64,000 nt of DNA from an uncultured Pseudohongiella sp. (lineage in GTDB: Bacteria > Pseudomonadota > Gammaproteobacteria > Pseudomonadales > Pseudohongiellaceae). The position numbers and the translations under genes were made by a program. The stretch spans positions 1,408,438 to 1,472,437 of the forward strand of contig OX638341.1 in the NCBI GenBank assembly GCA_951812965.1, written 5' to 3'. The notes under the pieces were generated by a model. That model did not search any database. It was not told the DNA's origin and was given only the letters and a program-made list of their open reading frames with translations. Shown here piece by piece: positions 56,835-64,000 of the stretch (position 1 is the stretch's first letter; every line of letters starts with the position of its first letter).

Positions 56835-56935
56835 CATACCGACAATTAGTCTTGCAAGGGAACGGACTTAGCGGAGTTGTGGCGATCAGCCTTACTCAAA
56901 CAATATTTTTTGGACGTTGAGAGAGGTTAGTGAAT

Positions 56936-57004
56936 ATGCCATCCAGTTACGCTCTCGGAAAGCACTTCGAGTCCTTTGTCCGTCAACAAGTCGAGACTGG
57001 ATGA
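56936..57004 (+). pseudogene. ParD-type antitoxin N-terminal remnant
   Basis: ATG 56936, preceded by GAGAGG, reads MPSSYALGKHFESFVRQQVE followed by TG and then TGA. This is the ribbon-helix-helix start of ParD-family antitoxins (..LGKHFExFVxxQvxSGRY). The TGA falls where Arg is expected, and the rest is replaced by repeat copy C. No ParE toxin is present. Confidence 0.7.
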
Positions 57005-57017
57005 TATGCTGCTGCCA

Positions 57018-57073
57018 GCATCCGCGGGACACCCGCCCCACTAGGCCGCCCATGAGCCGGAGTGGGTGTCCCT
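57018..57073. repeat. Inverted-repeat element, family 2 (C)
   Basis: GCATCCGCGGGACACCCGCC, then GGCCGCCCATGAGCCGG, then AGTGGGTGTCCC. It joins the ParD remnant on the left to the IstB remnant on the right. Confidence 0.82.
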
Positions 57074-57076
57074 TAA

Positions 57077-57235
57077 CGACTTGTCGACCAATGGCTCACC
57101 GCCATCGGCGACCCCACGCTGGCCGACGCCATACTGGACCGGCTGATCCACAACGCCTACCCGATCAACATGAAAGGAGAATCCATGCGAAAACGACAAT
57201 CCCGGTTGACTAACCACGACCCTTCCGGGCCATAA
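57077..57235 (+). pseudogene. IstB-like (IS21 family) C-terminal remnant
   Basis: Reads RLVDQWLTAIGDPTLADAIL, then DRLIHNAYPINMKGESMRKR and a short tail to TAA. This is the conserved end of IS21 helper ATPases (..GEPTLADAILDRLvHNAhrIeLkGESMRK). The ATPase core is missing. Confidence 0.8.
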
Positions 57236-57355
57236 TGCAAAACCCGCGTCGCTATGCAACCAACGGTGGCTGCTTTGCTCCGGTCCGGGTGGCAGGCTTC
57301 AAATGGAACACATGGCAGACTTCAGCGGTTTACGCAGTCAAAAGGAGAAAACTAT

Positions 57356-57832
57356 ATGAAGTGCACGTACAACGGAAAGGAATACTCTGGAGGCTCGGTG
57401 GTCTGCCAAGCAGGCCAGTTAATGCGTTGCACTGCAGGACAGTGGGTAAATTGGGGCGGCAGTTGTCGAGCCGAAGATGGCACGCAGCTTCTTTGGATTA
57501 CGGGTGATGATTCTGACCCGGAAATATGCGCGACTAGTAACGATCACCAAGCAAGGCTCACATCAAGTTGTGACGTGAGCGAAGATACTGCAGATTTAGT
57601 ACTTCCAGAGGGAGTAACTTGCGCCGGAATTTGGGCATACGCGGTAGGAGAGTTAAATGACAACAGCCGGTTCGTTGCGATTACCAAAAATTGGGGGTCC
57701 GGGCAGGAGTCATTTAATCGACTGAAAGCCTGCTATGGATCTAATGCCAAGCGTGCCACTTACTTTCGCGGAAGAAGGCAAATTGTGTGTGCGCCTTGCC
57801 TGACGTGTAAGGTTGGTGGCGTTGATTGCTAG
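57356..57832 (+). CDS. Cysteine-rich small protein, unknown
   Basis: 158 residues from ATG 57356 after AAGGAG. At least ten cysteines are spread along it (MKCTYNGKEYSGGSVVCQAG, LMRCTAGQWVNWGGSC, DPEICATS, SSCDVS, GVTCAG, KACYGS, IVCAPCLTCKVGGVDC). There is no signal peptide. The N-terminal YNGKEYSGGSVVCQAG...C..GQW pattern resembles short disulfide or metal-binding beta modules. The C-terminal CAPCLTC could bind zinc. Function unknown. Left of it lie IS scars; right of it repeat copies D and E. Confidence 0.55.
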   Translation: MKCTYNGKEYSGGSVVCQAGQLMRCTAGQWVNWGGSCRAEDGTQLLWITGDDSDPEICATSNDHQARLTSSCDVSEDTADLVLPEGVTCAGIWAYAVGELNDNSRFVAITKNWGSGQESFNRLKACYGSNAKRATYFRGRRQIVCAPCLTCKVGGVDC

Positions 57833-58050
57833 GCGAGGTTCGAATATGTGGAGGCAAAGAAGAGTGCTTCCAATTTACATTACTATGGTGGCAAGAACGT
57901 CAACGGATCACTCGATGAACTCTTTGACTGTTCCCCCAGATCCTTTTCTGGTGAGGGATGGCGGGAAGGGGTTTTAGTAGGGAATCTGAACATGGGAGCA
58001 GAGTCCAGTGATTGGTACATTCACAAGGTTGCGTGAGGGTATGCAGAAAG

Positions 58051-58106
58051 CCATCCATGGGACACCCATGCCGCAATGCCGACCATGAGTCAGAGTGAGT
58101 GTCCCA
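58051..58106. repeat. Inverted-repeat element, family 2 (D)
   Basis: CCATCCATGGGACACCCATG, then CCGCAATGCCGACCATGAG, then TCAGAGTGAGTGTCCCA, followed by CCTTGG. Similar flanks (ATCC before, TTGG after) occur at copy F. Confidence 0.82.
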
Positions 58107-58200
58107 CCTTGGCTCCCCCTGACCTTGTGCCGGACCGATCTATTGCCCTCAAATCGAACTATTAAGAAATCCTTTCTAGTTGCTTTGGAAAACATTGATG

Positions 58201-58258
58201 GGGAATCCGCAAGACACTCACCCCGCGATGCCGCCCACGGGTCGGAGTGGGAGTCTCG
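58201..58258. repeat. Inverted-repeat element, family 2 (E)
   Basis: A more diverged copy: GGGAATCCGCAAGACACTCA, then CCCCGCGATGCCGCCCACGG, then GTCGGAGTGGGAGTCTCG. Confidence 0.72.
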
Positions 58259-58301
58259 TGTTAACTTCTAAACTAAATGATCTTACCTTTTTACTTTATT
58301 C

Positions 58302-58332
58302 TTGACGGTTCAAGCTATATATCATATATAGC
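58302..58332 (+). promoter_or_regulatory. Sigma-70-like promoter overlapped by a palindromic operator
   Basis: TTGACG (58302-58307), a 17-base spacer and TATATA (58325-58330) make a near-ideal promoter 40 bases before the AbiEi-like gene. The perfect palindrome GCTATATATCATATATAGC (58314-58332) covers the spacer end and the -10 box, so a dimeric repressor bound there would block transcription. Autoregulation by the AbiEi-like or HigA product encoded downstream is the simplest inference. Confidence 0.7.
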
Positions 58333-58369
58333 CATAGTCGATTAGATAAAAGAAAAAGCTCAAACCGCC

Positions 58370-59173
58370 ATGTCCAGGCTCATATCCGCGCCCTTCTTCA
58401 GCGCTCACCCGGTCTTCAGCCGCGCCGAATACGCCGCGGCTGTTGGCCGTAGCCCTCAAGACAGGGTAGTCACAGCGATGCTCGTTCAGCATCTTCAAGC
58501 CGGCAACATCCGGCGCATTGCGCGCGGCGTCTTCGCGTCTGTGCCAAAGCACGCCGATGCCGGCAAATGGTCGGTCGACCGCTTCCTGGCTGCCTCCCGT
58601 CTGCGCCGCGGGGGCGTGATTGCTTATCACTCGGCTCTTGAATTGCACGGCTGCGCCTTCACGGAGGGGCATGACGTGCAGGTCATTGCGCAAGGCGAGC
58701 CCGGTATGTTCGAGGCTGTCGGCTTCGCCTGCCGTTTCGTCAAGCCACCGCGCGGCATCTCCCAACGGGATGGGTCGATGGCGGACGGCCTCACGACTGT
58801 CGACCGTCTGGGAATGGATGTAAGTGTGACGACGATTGAGCGGACTATCGCGGATGTCTTTGACCGCTATGACCTCGGCGGAGGCGCGGAGGAACTCTTC
58901 AACTCGCTGGACCTGGTTGCTCGGGTCGATGCGGTAGCACTGGTCCACTTTGCACGCGCTCTCGGCAACGCCACGGCCGCCGGCGCGCTGGGCTATTGGC
59001 TGGAGCGTGAACAAGAACGACTGGGTATTGTGGACAATGTGCTGGAAGGATTTCGCAAGCTAATGCCACCCCAGGCACGATATGCTCTCGGCGCAAAATC
59101 GGGTCAGGGGAAACTGGCCAAGGGTTGGAACGTCATCCTCCCCATCGGCATAATCAATCATGACAATGAATAA
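58370..59173 (+). CDS. AbiEi-like antitoxin/transcriptional regulator
   Basis: 267 residues. The N-terminus (HPVFSRAEYAAAVGRSPQDR, then MLVQHLQAGNIRRIARGVFA) is the winged-helix of AbiEi-family antitoxins. The body (IAYHSALELHGCAF, VTTIERTIADVFDRYDLGGG) matches the C-terminal neutralising domain. AbiEi normally precedes a nucleotidyltransferase toxin, AbiEii, but none is found; instead a HigA-type gene overlaps its end by 14 bases. ATG 58370 lies just after the promoter-operator. It may therefore be a stand-alone regulator, or part of a system whose toxin was lost. Confidence 0.82.
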   Translation: MSRLISAPFFSAHPVFSRAEYAAAVGRSPQDRVVTAMLVQHLQAGNIRRIARGVFASVPKHADAGKWSVDRFLAASRLRRGGVIAYHSALELHGCAFTEGHDVQVIAQGEPGMFEAVGFACRFVKPPRGISQRDGSMADGLTTVDRLGMDVSVTTIERTIADVFDRYDLGGGAEELFNSLDLVARVDAVALVHFARALGNATAAGALGYWLEREQERLGIVDNVLEGFRKLMPPQARYALGAKSGQGKLAKGWNVILPIGIINHDNE

Positions 59174-59447
59174 CCCTGTACACCCTGGCGCTATCGTCCG
59201 AGAAGACTGTTTGAAGCCGTTGGCCTTGTCGGTTTCGGAAGGCGCTAGACGGCTTGGCGTCGGCCGTCAGACGCTTTCCCACCTGGTCAACGAAAAGGCA
59301 TCCGTTTCCATCGAAATGGCTTACCGGCTGTCGAAAGCATTCGGCTCTACGCCCGAGACGTGGCTTGGCATGCAGATGGCTTTTGATCTTGCCCAGTCCC
59401 GTGACCTGGACCAAAAAATAAAAGTCGAGCGCATTGTCGCTGCATAG
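59160..59447 (+). CDS. higA: HigA-type antitoxin (XRE family)
   Basis: 95 residues: NPVHPGAIVREDCLKPLALS, then VSEGARRLGVGRQTLSHLVN and the helix MAYRLSKAFGSTPETWLGMQ. This is the standard HigA/VapI antitoxin with an HTH fold that represses its own promoter. Antitoxins of this type normally follow a higB RNase toxin gene; here the gene upstream is the AbiEi-like one and no HigB-like sequence is seen on either side. Two ATGs (59160 and 59166) are possible; both overlap the upstream gene. Confidence 0.9.
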   Translation: MTMNNPVHPGAIVREDCLKPLALSVSEGARRLGVGRQTLSHLVNEKASVSIEMAYRLSKAFGSTPETWLGMQMAFDLAQSRDLDQKIKVERIVAA

Positions 59448-59527
59448 AGTTTGTTCAGTGTCGGCTTGCCTCTGAATCTGATCGCTGCGGCTTGGCTATC
59501 CAGCACCGAACTGGAAGGTTGGGATGC

Positions 59528-59582
59528 AACATCCGTGGGATACTCAGGCCGCTAAGTTGCCGGTGGGTGGAGTGGGTGTCCC
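59528..59582. repeat. Inverted-repeat element, family 2 (F)
   Basis: ACATCCGTGGGATACTCAGG, then CCGCTAAGTTGCCGGTGG, then GTGGAGTGGGTGTCCCA followed by TCTTGG. The rightmost copy; it marks the end of defence island 2. Confidence 0.8.
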
Positions 59583-59749
59583 ATCTTGGCGCTAGCCACG
59601 AAGGCAACTACAGTATGGCAGCCATAGTGGCCGGCTGGCGCACCCGGGAAGTCCTCGCCGAATTCAACGTCGAGGATTAACGCGCAATGTCGCCGATGCC
59701 GGAGGCGACGCGAATTCTGAATTTCATTTCAGTCTCTGAGAGAGAGGAA

Positions 59750-61234
59750 TCATCTTGTGATCGCGAGTTTTCGCCGCCACCAGAGAATTGGCCCGGTAAC
59801 TACCATTACGATGGCAAGGACGGCGAGAAAGTCGAGAAAATAGCGGGCGTGCCGGCTGATGATCGTGCCGCTGTGAATATCGAACATGAGCAGCATAAGG
59901 GGTGTCGCCTCAAGCCTCGGCAGCGTTATGGGCGTTTGGCTGAATCCAATGGACGGGTCGCCGTGAAACATGGCCGCTCCGTTAATTACGTACCAGCTCT
60001 CGTTGCTCAAGGTTGCGTCGGACGGCATTCCAACCAAACCGGGAATCATCCGCCACTTCCCATCCGCGAGTGATCGGTAAAAGCTCGGCCCGCCTAGCCC
60101 GCCGGCAAACAATTGATCGCCGATTCGTTTCAGGCTCCACACGAATCCAGGCGAGACGGGCGCACCCTGTTCGCGCATCCAGTTTCGGCCACTGTCTTCC
60201 GAAGTAAGAACTCCGAGACGGGTGCCGATAGATAGCTTGGCGTCGTTATCCGGATAAGCGACCACATGAGAAATTTCGCGATTCAGCGAGCCGAAATCGT
60301 ATACCGGCGGAAGCAGGTCGCGAGCGACGGTATTGCTGACGAGCGCAGGGATCCATTCGTCCCGGTGGTCCATGACGATTCCCGTGGCGGAGAGGTATAT
60401 CACGGGAAAAATCGCCATCAGTCCCAGTATCGGGGCATGGAGATTGTAGAGGCTGTTCAGGAGCACGCGACGGCCGCGAATTCGGTCGCGCCGGTACCAC
60501 CACTGAAGCGTGCCGGTCAGGGCAAGTAGCACAAACAACACGGCGCCCAGATCATTGAGGAGCAGATTGATATCTCGGCGCATGAACGACCGGCCAAGAT
60601 GGGTGTCGAACAGAAAGCGGGACCAGCTAACCTGTTCCGGGAGACCCGAGACCGATGCCTGTTCGAGGTTCAATGTTCTGAAGCTGACTGGATCCGCAAT
60701 TGAGATCTTGACAATCTGGCTGCTGTTTTCTACCGCGACGAGAGTATTTGAGCGGGCGCCATTGTCGAGCGCGGTGAGCCGGCGCCCCGCGAGACCCTCG
60801 CGCATTGCCCGGGCTGGAGACTGGTTGGGCTCGAATCGCCAGAGTCCATCGTCGGTTGCTATCCAAAGCCGATTCCAGCCGAGGGCGAGGTCGACCACAA
60901 TCGCGTACACCATTGGCGAACCAGCCACCCCTTCGAAACGCACGCGGTTCCAGGTATCGGCGCCATCGCCGCTGTGCCAGAGCCCGGCGGCGCCTCCGGC
61001 TACCCACTGTTGTGAATCCCCGGGATTGGCTTGCAGCAGCGTGATGTGTCGCGTGGCCAGAACCTCAACGATCTCATCCGGCAGCATCGAGTTGGGAATC
61101 CCTAACTGCCATGCCCAACGCCAATCCTCTCTGTGGTCAAGCACCAATCCCGAGAGTCCGAGAATCGCCAGCCAGATCGCGCCGAACAAGCCGAGCCACT
61201 TGTGAATCTTGAAGATAGTTCTACGCCAATTCAT
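59750..61234 (-). CDS. PepSY-associated membrane protein with internal duplication and Asp-box loops
   Basis: 494 residues. Two related membrane units are visible: RTIFKIHKWLGLFGAIWLAI ending SGLVLDHREDW, and LYNLHAPILGLMAIFPVIYL ending TGIVMDHRDEW. Each has a His at the start and an HR(E/D)-W end, the layout of PepSY-TM (PiuB-like) iron-uptake-linked proteins, which may bind heme. A helix pair LGAVLFVLLALTGTLQWWYR and a final one (LAVLAIVMVVTGPILWWRR) complete the membrane part. The two periplasmic parts contain Asp-box motifs (SGDGADTW, SEDSGRNW) typical of small beta-propellers. Role in iron or electron transfer is inferred; no partner is adjacent. Confidence 0.8.
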   Translation of the reverse strand: MNWRRTIFKIHKWLGLFGAIWLAILGLSGLVLDHREDWRWAWQLGIPNSMLPDEIVEVLATRHITLLQANPGDSQQWVAGGAAGLWHSGDGADTWNRVRFEGVAGSPMVYAIVVDLALGWNRLWIATDDGLWRFEPNQSPARAMREGLAGRRLTALDNGARSNTLVAVENSSQIVKISIADPVSFRTLNLEQASVSGLPEQVSWSRFLFDTHLGRSFMRRDINLLLNDLGAVLFVLLALTGTLQWWYRRDRIRGRRVLLNSLYNLHAPILGLMAIFPVIYLSATGIVMDHRDEWIPALVSNTVARDLLPPVYDFGSLNREISHVVAYPDNDAKLSIGTRLGVLTSEDSGRNWMREQGAPVSPGFVWSLKRIGDQLFAGGLGGPSFYRSLADGKWRMIPGLVGMPSDATLSNESWYVINGAAMFHGDPSIGFSQTPITLPRLEATPLMLLMFDIHSGTIISRHARYFLDFLAVLAIVMVVTGPILWWRRKLAITR

Positions 61235-61688
61235 GCCGCTGGAGTTGCTTCCAAAAAGGTTGGCTAGCTGTTTCCTTCAGCTTTTCCCGACACGACAAAT
61301 GGGCAGGTTACCGCGCCGTCCGGCGCACTCTTCCGCGGCGCGCCATACCCGTAATGATGCCCCCAGTCGCGCCGAGCGCTGCCGCCATCTAGTCACTCAG
61401 GTTGAGTAAAATTCTAGCACATGGCTTCAGAGCGATGAATGGGAGGCGACTACCGGGACTTCGGACAGATCCAACACATAATTGAGGTCTCCGGCTTTGG
61501 TGCACGGTTAATGAAATTTTCCAGAGTCGAATGTCACGCCTGCTTCGGCCACTCCAAATGCCAGTCGAATCGGCGCACCATGAAGCAGATGACCTCTCGA
61601 TCCACACCATCACAATCCGGCGCCTGGCTGCCCGCAAGATGCGCACCCACATGCTCCAGCGTGCGAACCCGTTCTATCCGCTGTTGTA
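61235..61688. other. Intergenic, no gene recognised
   Basis: 454 bases with interrupted frames on both strands. Nothing matches a known gene or RNA; it may contain further IS debris related to the element on its right. Confidence 0.4.
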
Positions 61689-62012
61689 AACAAATAGATG
61701 TGTCCGGTTCAAGAACATATAGACTGTCCGCTTTCCCAAAGCGGATTCCGATTCTGACACGAACGCCGCGCGGTCCTCCTTCGGCGGACGGGCGAACTCG
61801 GCGTTGAAAGCCGGCAGGCAGGTCTCCCGCACATACCGGTTCGCCGGGCAATCTCCGAAACGCCCAGCCCCTGGTTCTTTAGTTCATTGTCAGTACCCAG
61901 TTGTAACTGAGTCTCCCGCCGCCACGCCCATATAGCCTCCCGGTCGCCTCGAAAAACGACCACTGTACGACCGGACACTTTGTGTGTTCTAAAACCGGAC
62001 ACTTTATTTGTT
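61689..62012. mobile_element. Inverted-repeat-bounded relic with IS-like coding debris
   Basis: The ends are imperfect inverted repeats of about 31 bases: AACAAATAGATGTGTCCGG at 61689-61707 faces the complement of CCGGACACTTTATTTGTT at 61995-62012. The inner halves TGTCCGGTTCAAGAACATA and TGTCCGGTTTTAGAACACA match at 16 of 19 positions. Inside, the minus strand reads LPAFNAEFARPPKEDRAAFV, which resembles the end of ISNCY-type transposases, and ELKNQGLGVSEIARRTGM, an HTH-like stretch. A perfect hairpin TCCGCTTTCCCAAAGCGGA lies at 61728-61746. No target-site duplication was found. Confidence 0.5.
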
Positions 62013-62245
62013 CGCTACATTGCATAAGGCTGAGATTTGACAGATGAAAAAGAAAGTTACAGGCTTGGCGGTGGGAGTACGAAGAATCGATCTCATCGAT
62101 CTGTCAATAAGCTCCCCCTCTGGCATTCAAGCCCCGCCGGGCTAAAGGATCGGAAATTCGCTAACTGACCGCACCGGAATCCGAAGCCGGTCAGTAGCGC
62201 GACAAACCTGCCGGAGCTGACGCAAAGGAAAGATTGATACAAGGA

Positions 62246-64000
62246 ATGAGCTCGTTGAACAAACGCATACTTTCCGCCTTTGCCTTGCTGGCGGCCCTGC
62301 CGGCTGCCGCGCAACTGCCTGACGAGGCCGCGAACCGGGAACATTTCTTTCCCCTGGTTGCCGACGGCGGTGGCTTCCGGTCCTATCTGTTCCTGACCAA
62401 TGCAGCCGACGCGGCGAACCAGTGCGCGCTTGCGCTGCAAGGGCCGAATCTCGATACCGGCATATTCGAAGCCAACGATGCGGTGACGCCAGCGGGCGCG
62501 GGCGTGACCATCGATCTGCTCGGGGCCGGCGCCAGCCTGACCCTGATCAGTACCGCGGAGCAAGCGCTCGCATTCGGCTACGCGACTCTGGAATGCGCGG
62601 AACCCGTGGTTGCCCGGATGCTGCTTACCTTGAGCGATAACGGTTCGTCCATAGCCATGACCGCGCTGGAAAGCACACAAGCCGGCAGGGAGTTCCAGTT
62701 TTCGGTGCTGCCGCGGCTGGGTCGGCTTGGTCTGCTCTTTTCCAACGACAACAGCGTTGCCGCCGCCTGCGCCGTCGAGCTGGAAGACGCCGAGGGCGCA
62801 AGCGCGGGCGGGGGAAACGTTGCCTTGCCCGCGCAATCAACCGCCTTGCAGTTTCTCGGCGATCTCATTCCAATCCCGGACGGATTCGATACCGGCGTCG
62901 TCACGCTGTCCTGCAATGAGGCAATCGCGGCGCTCGGACTTCCCCTCAATGGCGCCACCTTTACCGCGCTGCCGGCGATTTCCCTGGACAGCGGCAATAC
63001 CGCGCAAGCCTCCCACATCCTGCCTCTTATTGTTGATGGCGATGGATTCCAATCCCAACTGCTGGTGACGAATCTCGCGGAAACGGCCAACCAATGCACC
63101 ATGAATCTGCTCGGGGCCGGGCTGGACGGCGGCAGATTCACAAACTCTGATGGCGTAACCGCCGCCGGGTCCGGCGCCACGCTGGAACTCGCGGACCAGG
63201 GCGATACCTTGTCTATGCTCGGCAGCGGCGAGCAGGCGCTCGCCTTCGGCTATGCCACGCTCGACTGCGACCAACCCGCGACCGCCTTGAATCTGCTGTC
63301 CGTGAGCGCGCAAGGCAGCCCGGTCGGCATGGCGGTCATCCCCAGTTCGCGGACGGCGGGGAGCTTCGCGTTTCCGGTCGTGCCGCAAGCCGGAAGATTG
63401 GCGCTGGTCTTCACTAACGATGCGGATACCGGGGCTTCCTGCACCATCGAGCTGAATGACCACGAGGGCGGAAACGCAGGCAGACAGTCCGTGCCGATTG
63501 CCGCGAAATCCACCGCCTTGCGATTTCTCGCGGACTTGTTTGATCGGGTGGACGAATTCCCCGGCGGAGAGGCGGCGGTTTTCTGCGACCCGGAAGTCGA
63601 TGCCATATCGTTGTCGCTCAGTGGCGCCGTCTTCGCGGCGCTGCCGCCCACGATTTTTTCCTCGATCGAGCTGGAGCCGGATCTCATGCCGGTTTTCGGC
63701 AACATATCGTTCCCGCAAAAGAAAGTGTACCCACCCGACGCGCCCATCGAACCACTGCAACTGCCGACAGCTTTTGGCGGCAATGCGCCGTTGAGCTACT
63801 CCCTTGAGCCGGAGGTGCCCGGATTGCGCTTCGACGCCACTACGCGCCAACTCACGGGTACTCCGACAGTTCTTGGTGATTATCAGATGACCTACACCGT
63901 TTCGGATTCGGATGAAGATCAAGTTTCACTTTCATTTACCATTACCGTAGAACCCGATAGAACTATCGGAGCAGTGATCGTATCTATTCCGGATGACAAT
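62246..64000 (+). CDS. Large secreted protein with duplicated domains and a putative Ig (He_PIG) domain, partial
   Basis: Open from ATG 62246 to the right edge (585 codons so far, no stop). A signal peptide (MSSLNKRILSAFALLAALPA, then AAQ) precedes two tandem copies of a domain of about 215 residues. The first runs HFFPLVADGGGFRSYLFLTN to ALPAI, the second HILPLIVDGDGFQSQLLVTN to ALPPT. They share landmarks NQC, EQALAFGYATL(E/D)C, GRL.L(L/V)F(S/T)N and STAL(Q/R)FL. Conserved Cys pairs suggest disulfides. Next comes a He_PIG-type Ig-like domain (PLSYSLEPEVPGLRFDATTR, then QLTGTPTVLGDYQMTYTVSD). Such proteins are usually cell-surface or released adhesion or glycan-binding factors. AAGGA lies very near the ATG, so the start is fairly but not fully certain. 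Confidence 0.8.
   Translation, partial: MSSLNKRILSAFALLAALPAAAQLPDEAANREHFFPLVADGGGFRSYLFLTNAADAANQCALALQGPNLDTGIFEANDAVTPAGAGVTIDLLGAGASLTLISTAEQALAFGYATLECAEPVVARMLLTLSDNGSSIAMTALESTQAGREFQFSVLPRLGRLGLLFSNDNSVAAACAVELEDAEGASAGGGNVALPAQSTALQFLGDLIPIPDGFDTGVVTLSCNEAIAALGLPLNGATFTALPAISLDSGNTAQASHILPLIVDGDGFQSQLLVTNLAETANQCTMNLLGAGLDGGRFTNSDGVTAAGSGATLELADQGDTLSMLGSGEQALAFGYATLDCDQPATALNLLSVSAQGSPVGMAVIPSSRTAGSFAFPVVPQAGRLALVFTNDADTGASCTIELNDHEGGNAGRQSVPIAAKSTALRFLADLFDRVDEFPGGEAAVFCDPEVDAISLSLSGAVFAALPPTIFSSIELEPDLMPVFGNISFPQKKVYPPDAPIEPLQLPTAFGGNAPLSYSLEPEVPGLRFDATTRQLTGTPTVLGDYQMTYTVSDSDEDQVSLSFTITVEPDRTIGAVIVSIPDDN

Larger units (their letters stand above)
56835..57355. other. Scar region: antitoxin and IS21 remnants with a family 2 repeat
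   Basis: No intact gene. In order: a ParD-like antitoxin start (56936-57004), repeat copy C (57018-57073), the C-terminus of an IstB-type ATPase (57077-57235), and a short leader to the Cys-rich gene. Fragments meet at the repeat, suggesting repeated insertion and deletion. Confidence 0.65.
57833..58300. other. Intergenic region with two family 2 repeats, no supported gene
   Basis: Contains copies D and E about 95 bases apart. A 62-codon GTG-initiated frame at 57848-58036 has no ribosome-binding site or recognisable features and is not called. Confidence 0.5.

Noticed and set aside
57848..58036. 62-codon frame after the Cys-rich gene
   Set aside because: No ribosome-binding site, no recognisable motif, and it runs up to repeat copy D.
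59645..59680. Short frame ending VAGWRTREVLAEFNVED as a gene remnant
   Set aside because: It could be the tail of an unknown protein, but the match to any family is too weak to call.
62093..63922. Two long minus-strand open frames at the right end
   Set aside because: They lie opposite the clear secreted protein with signal peptide and domain duplication; they are GC-rich shadow frames.

Overview
The window reads as a chromosomal segment of a Gram-negative bacterium. Four things suggest this: two TonB-dependent outer-membrane receptors, many secreted or periplasmic enzymes with Sec signal peptides, two PQQ-type dehydrogenases, and a sulfatase lipoprotein. Gene style suggests a gammaproteobacterium, possibly marine, but there is no rRNA or tRNA gene here to place it. 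By eye the core genes are GC-rich, while several defence genes are visibly more AT-rich. Metabolic segments alternate with two accessory, defence-rich islands.

1-8.9 kb is a glycan-utilisation block on the plus strand. It holds the end of a GH43-like enzyme, a sulfatase, a TonB receptor, a beta-lactamase-fold hydrolase and a GH13 amylase, followed by a small membrane protein and a trypsin-like protease.

9-21.4 kb is defence island 1. A type I restriction-modification system (hsdM, hsdS, an AlbA_2/Schlafen-type ATPase gene, hsdR) has a degenerate tandem repeat array inserted before hsdR. It is followed by a TIR-like effector, a transposase relic, three overlapping genes of unknown function, and a graveyard of broken genes (second AlbA_2 copy, DUF4145, antitoxin tail).

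21.6-43.8 kb is mostly metabolic: peroxiredoxin, dienelactone hydrolase, DASS transporter, diguanylate cyclase, Nudix hydrolase, TonB receptor, MFS pump, S9 peptidase, nitronate monooxygenase, SDR, two PQQ dehydrogenases, ALDH/VOC, GST, an inactive-looking S41 protein, a lectin-like protein and an M28 peptidase. A palindromic REP-like family (core GGGCGAGGCATGCCTCGCCC) is scattered here, once inside the Nudix coding sequence.

43.9-59.6 kb is defence island 2. A six-ORF, fully overlapping minus-strand operon encodes HsdM, a HEPN toxin-like protein, an MNT nucleotidyltransferase fused to HsdS, an XRE-ImmA/IrrE protein, a 41-residue remnant of a PIN toxin, and HsdR. Divergently, a catalytically degenerate long prokaryotic Argonaute is followed by a PD-(D/E)XK nuclease gene broken by one in-frame TAA. 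An AbiEi-like regulator plus HigA antitoxin (no toxin seen), a Cys-rich protein and IS/TA scars follow. Six copies of a second inverted-repeat family (ends GGGACACCCA / TGGGTGTCCC) punctuate only this island.

59.7-64 kb holds a duplicated PepSY-type membrane protein, an inverted-repeat-bounded relic and the start of a secreted protein with two tandem domains of about 215 residues and a putative Ig domain.

The most interesting material is the HEPN plus MNT-HsdS restriction operon, the inactive Argonaute with interrupted nuclease, the repeat array in front of hsdR, and the unknown three-gene module.
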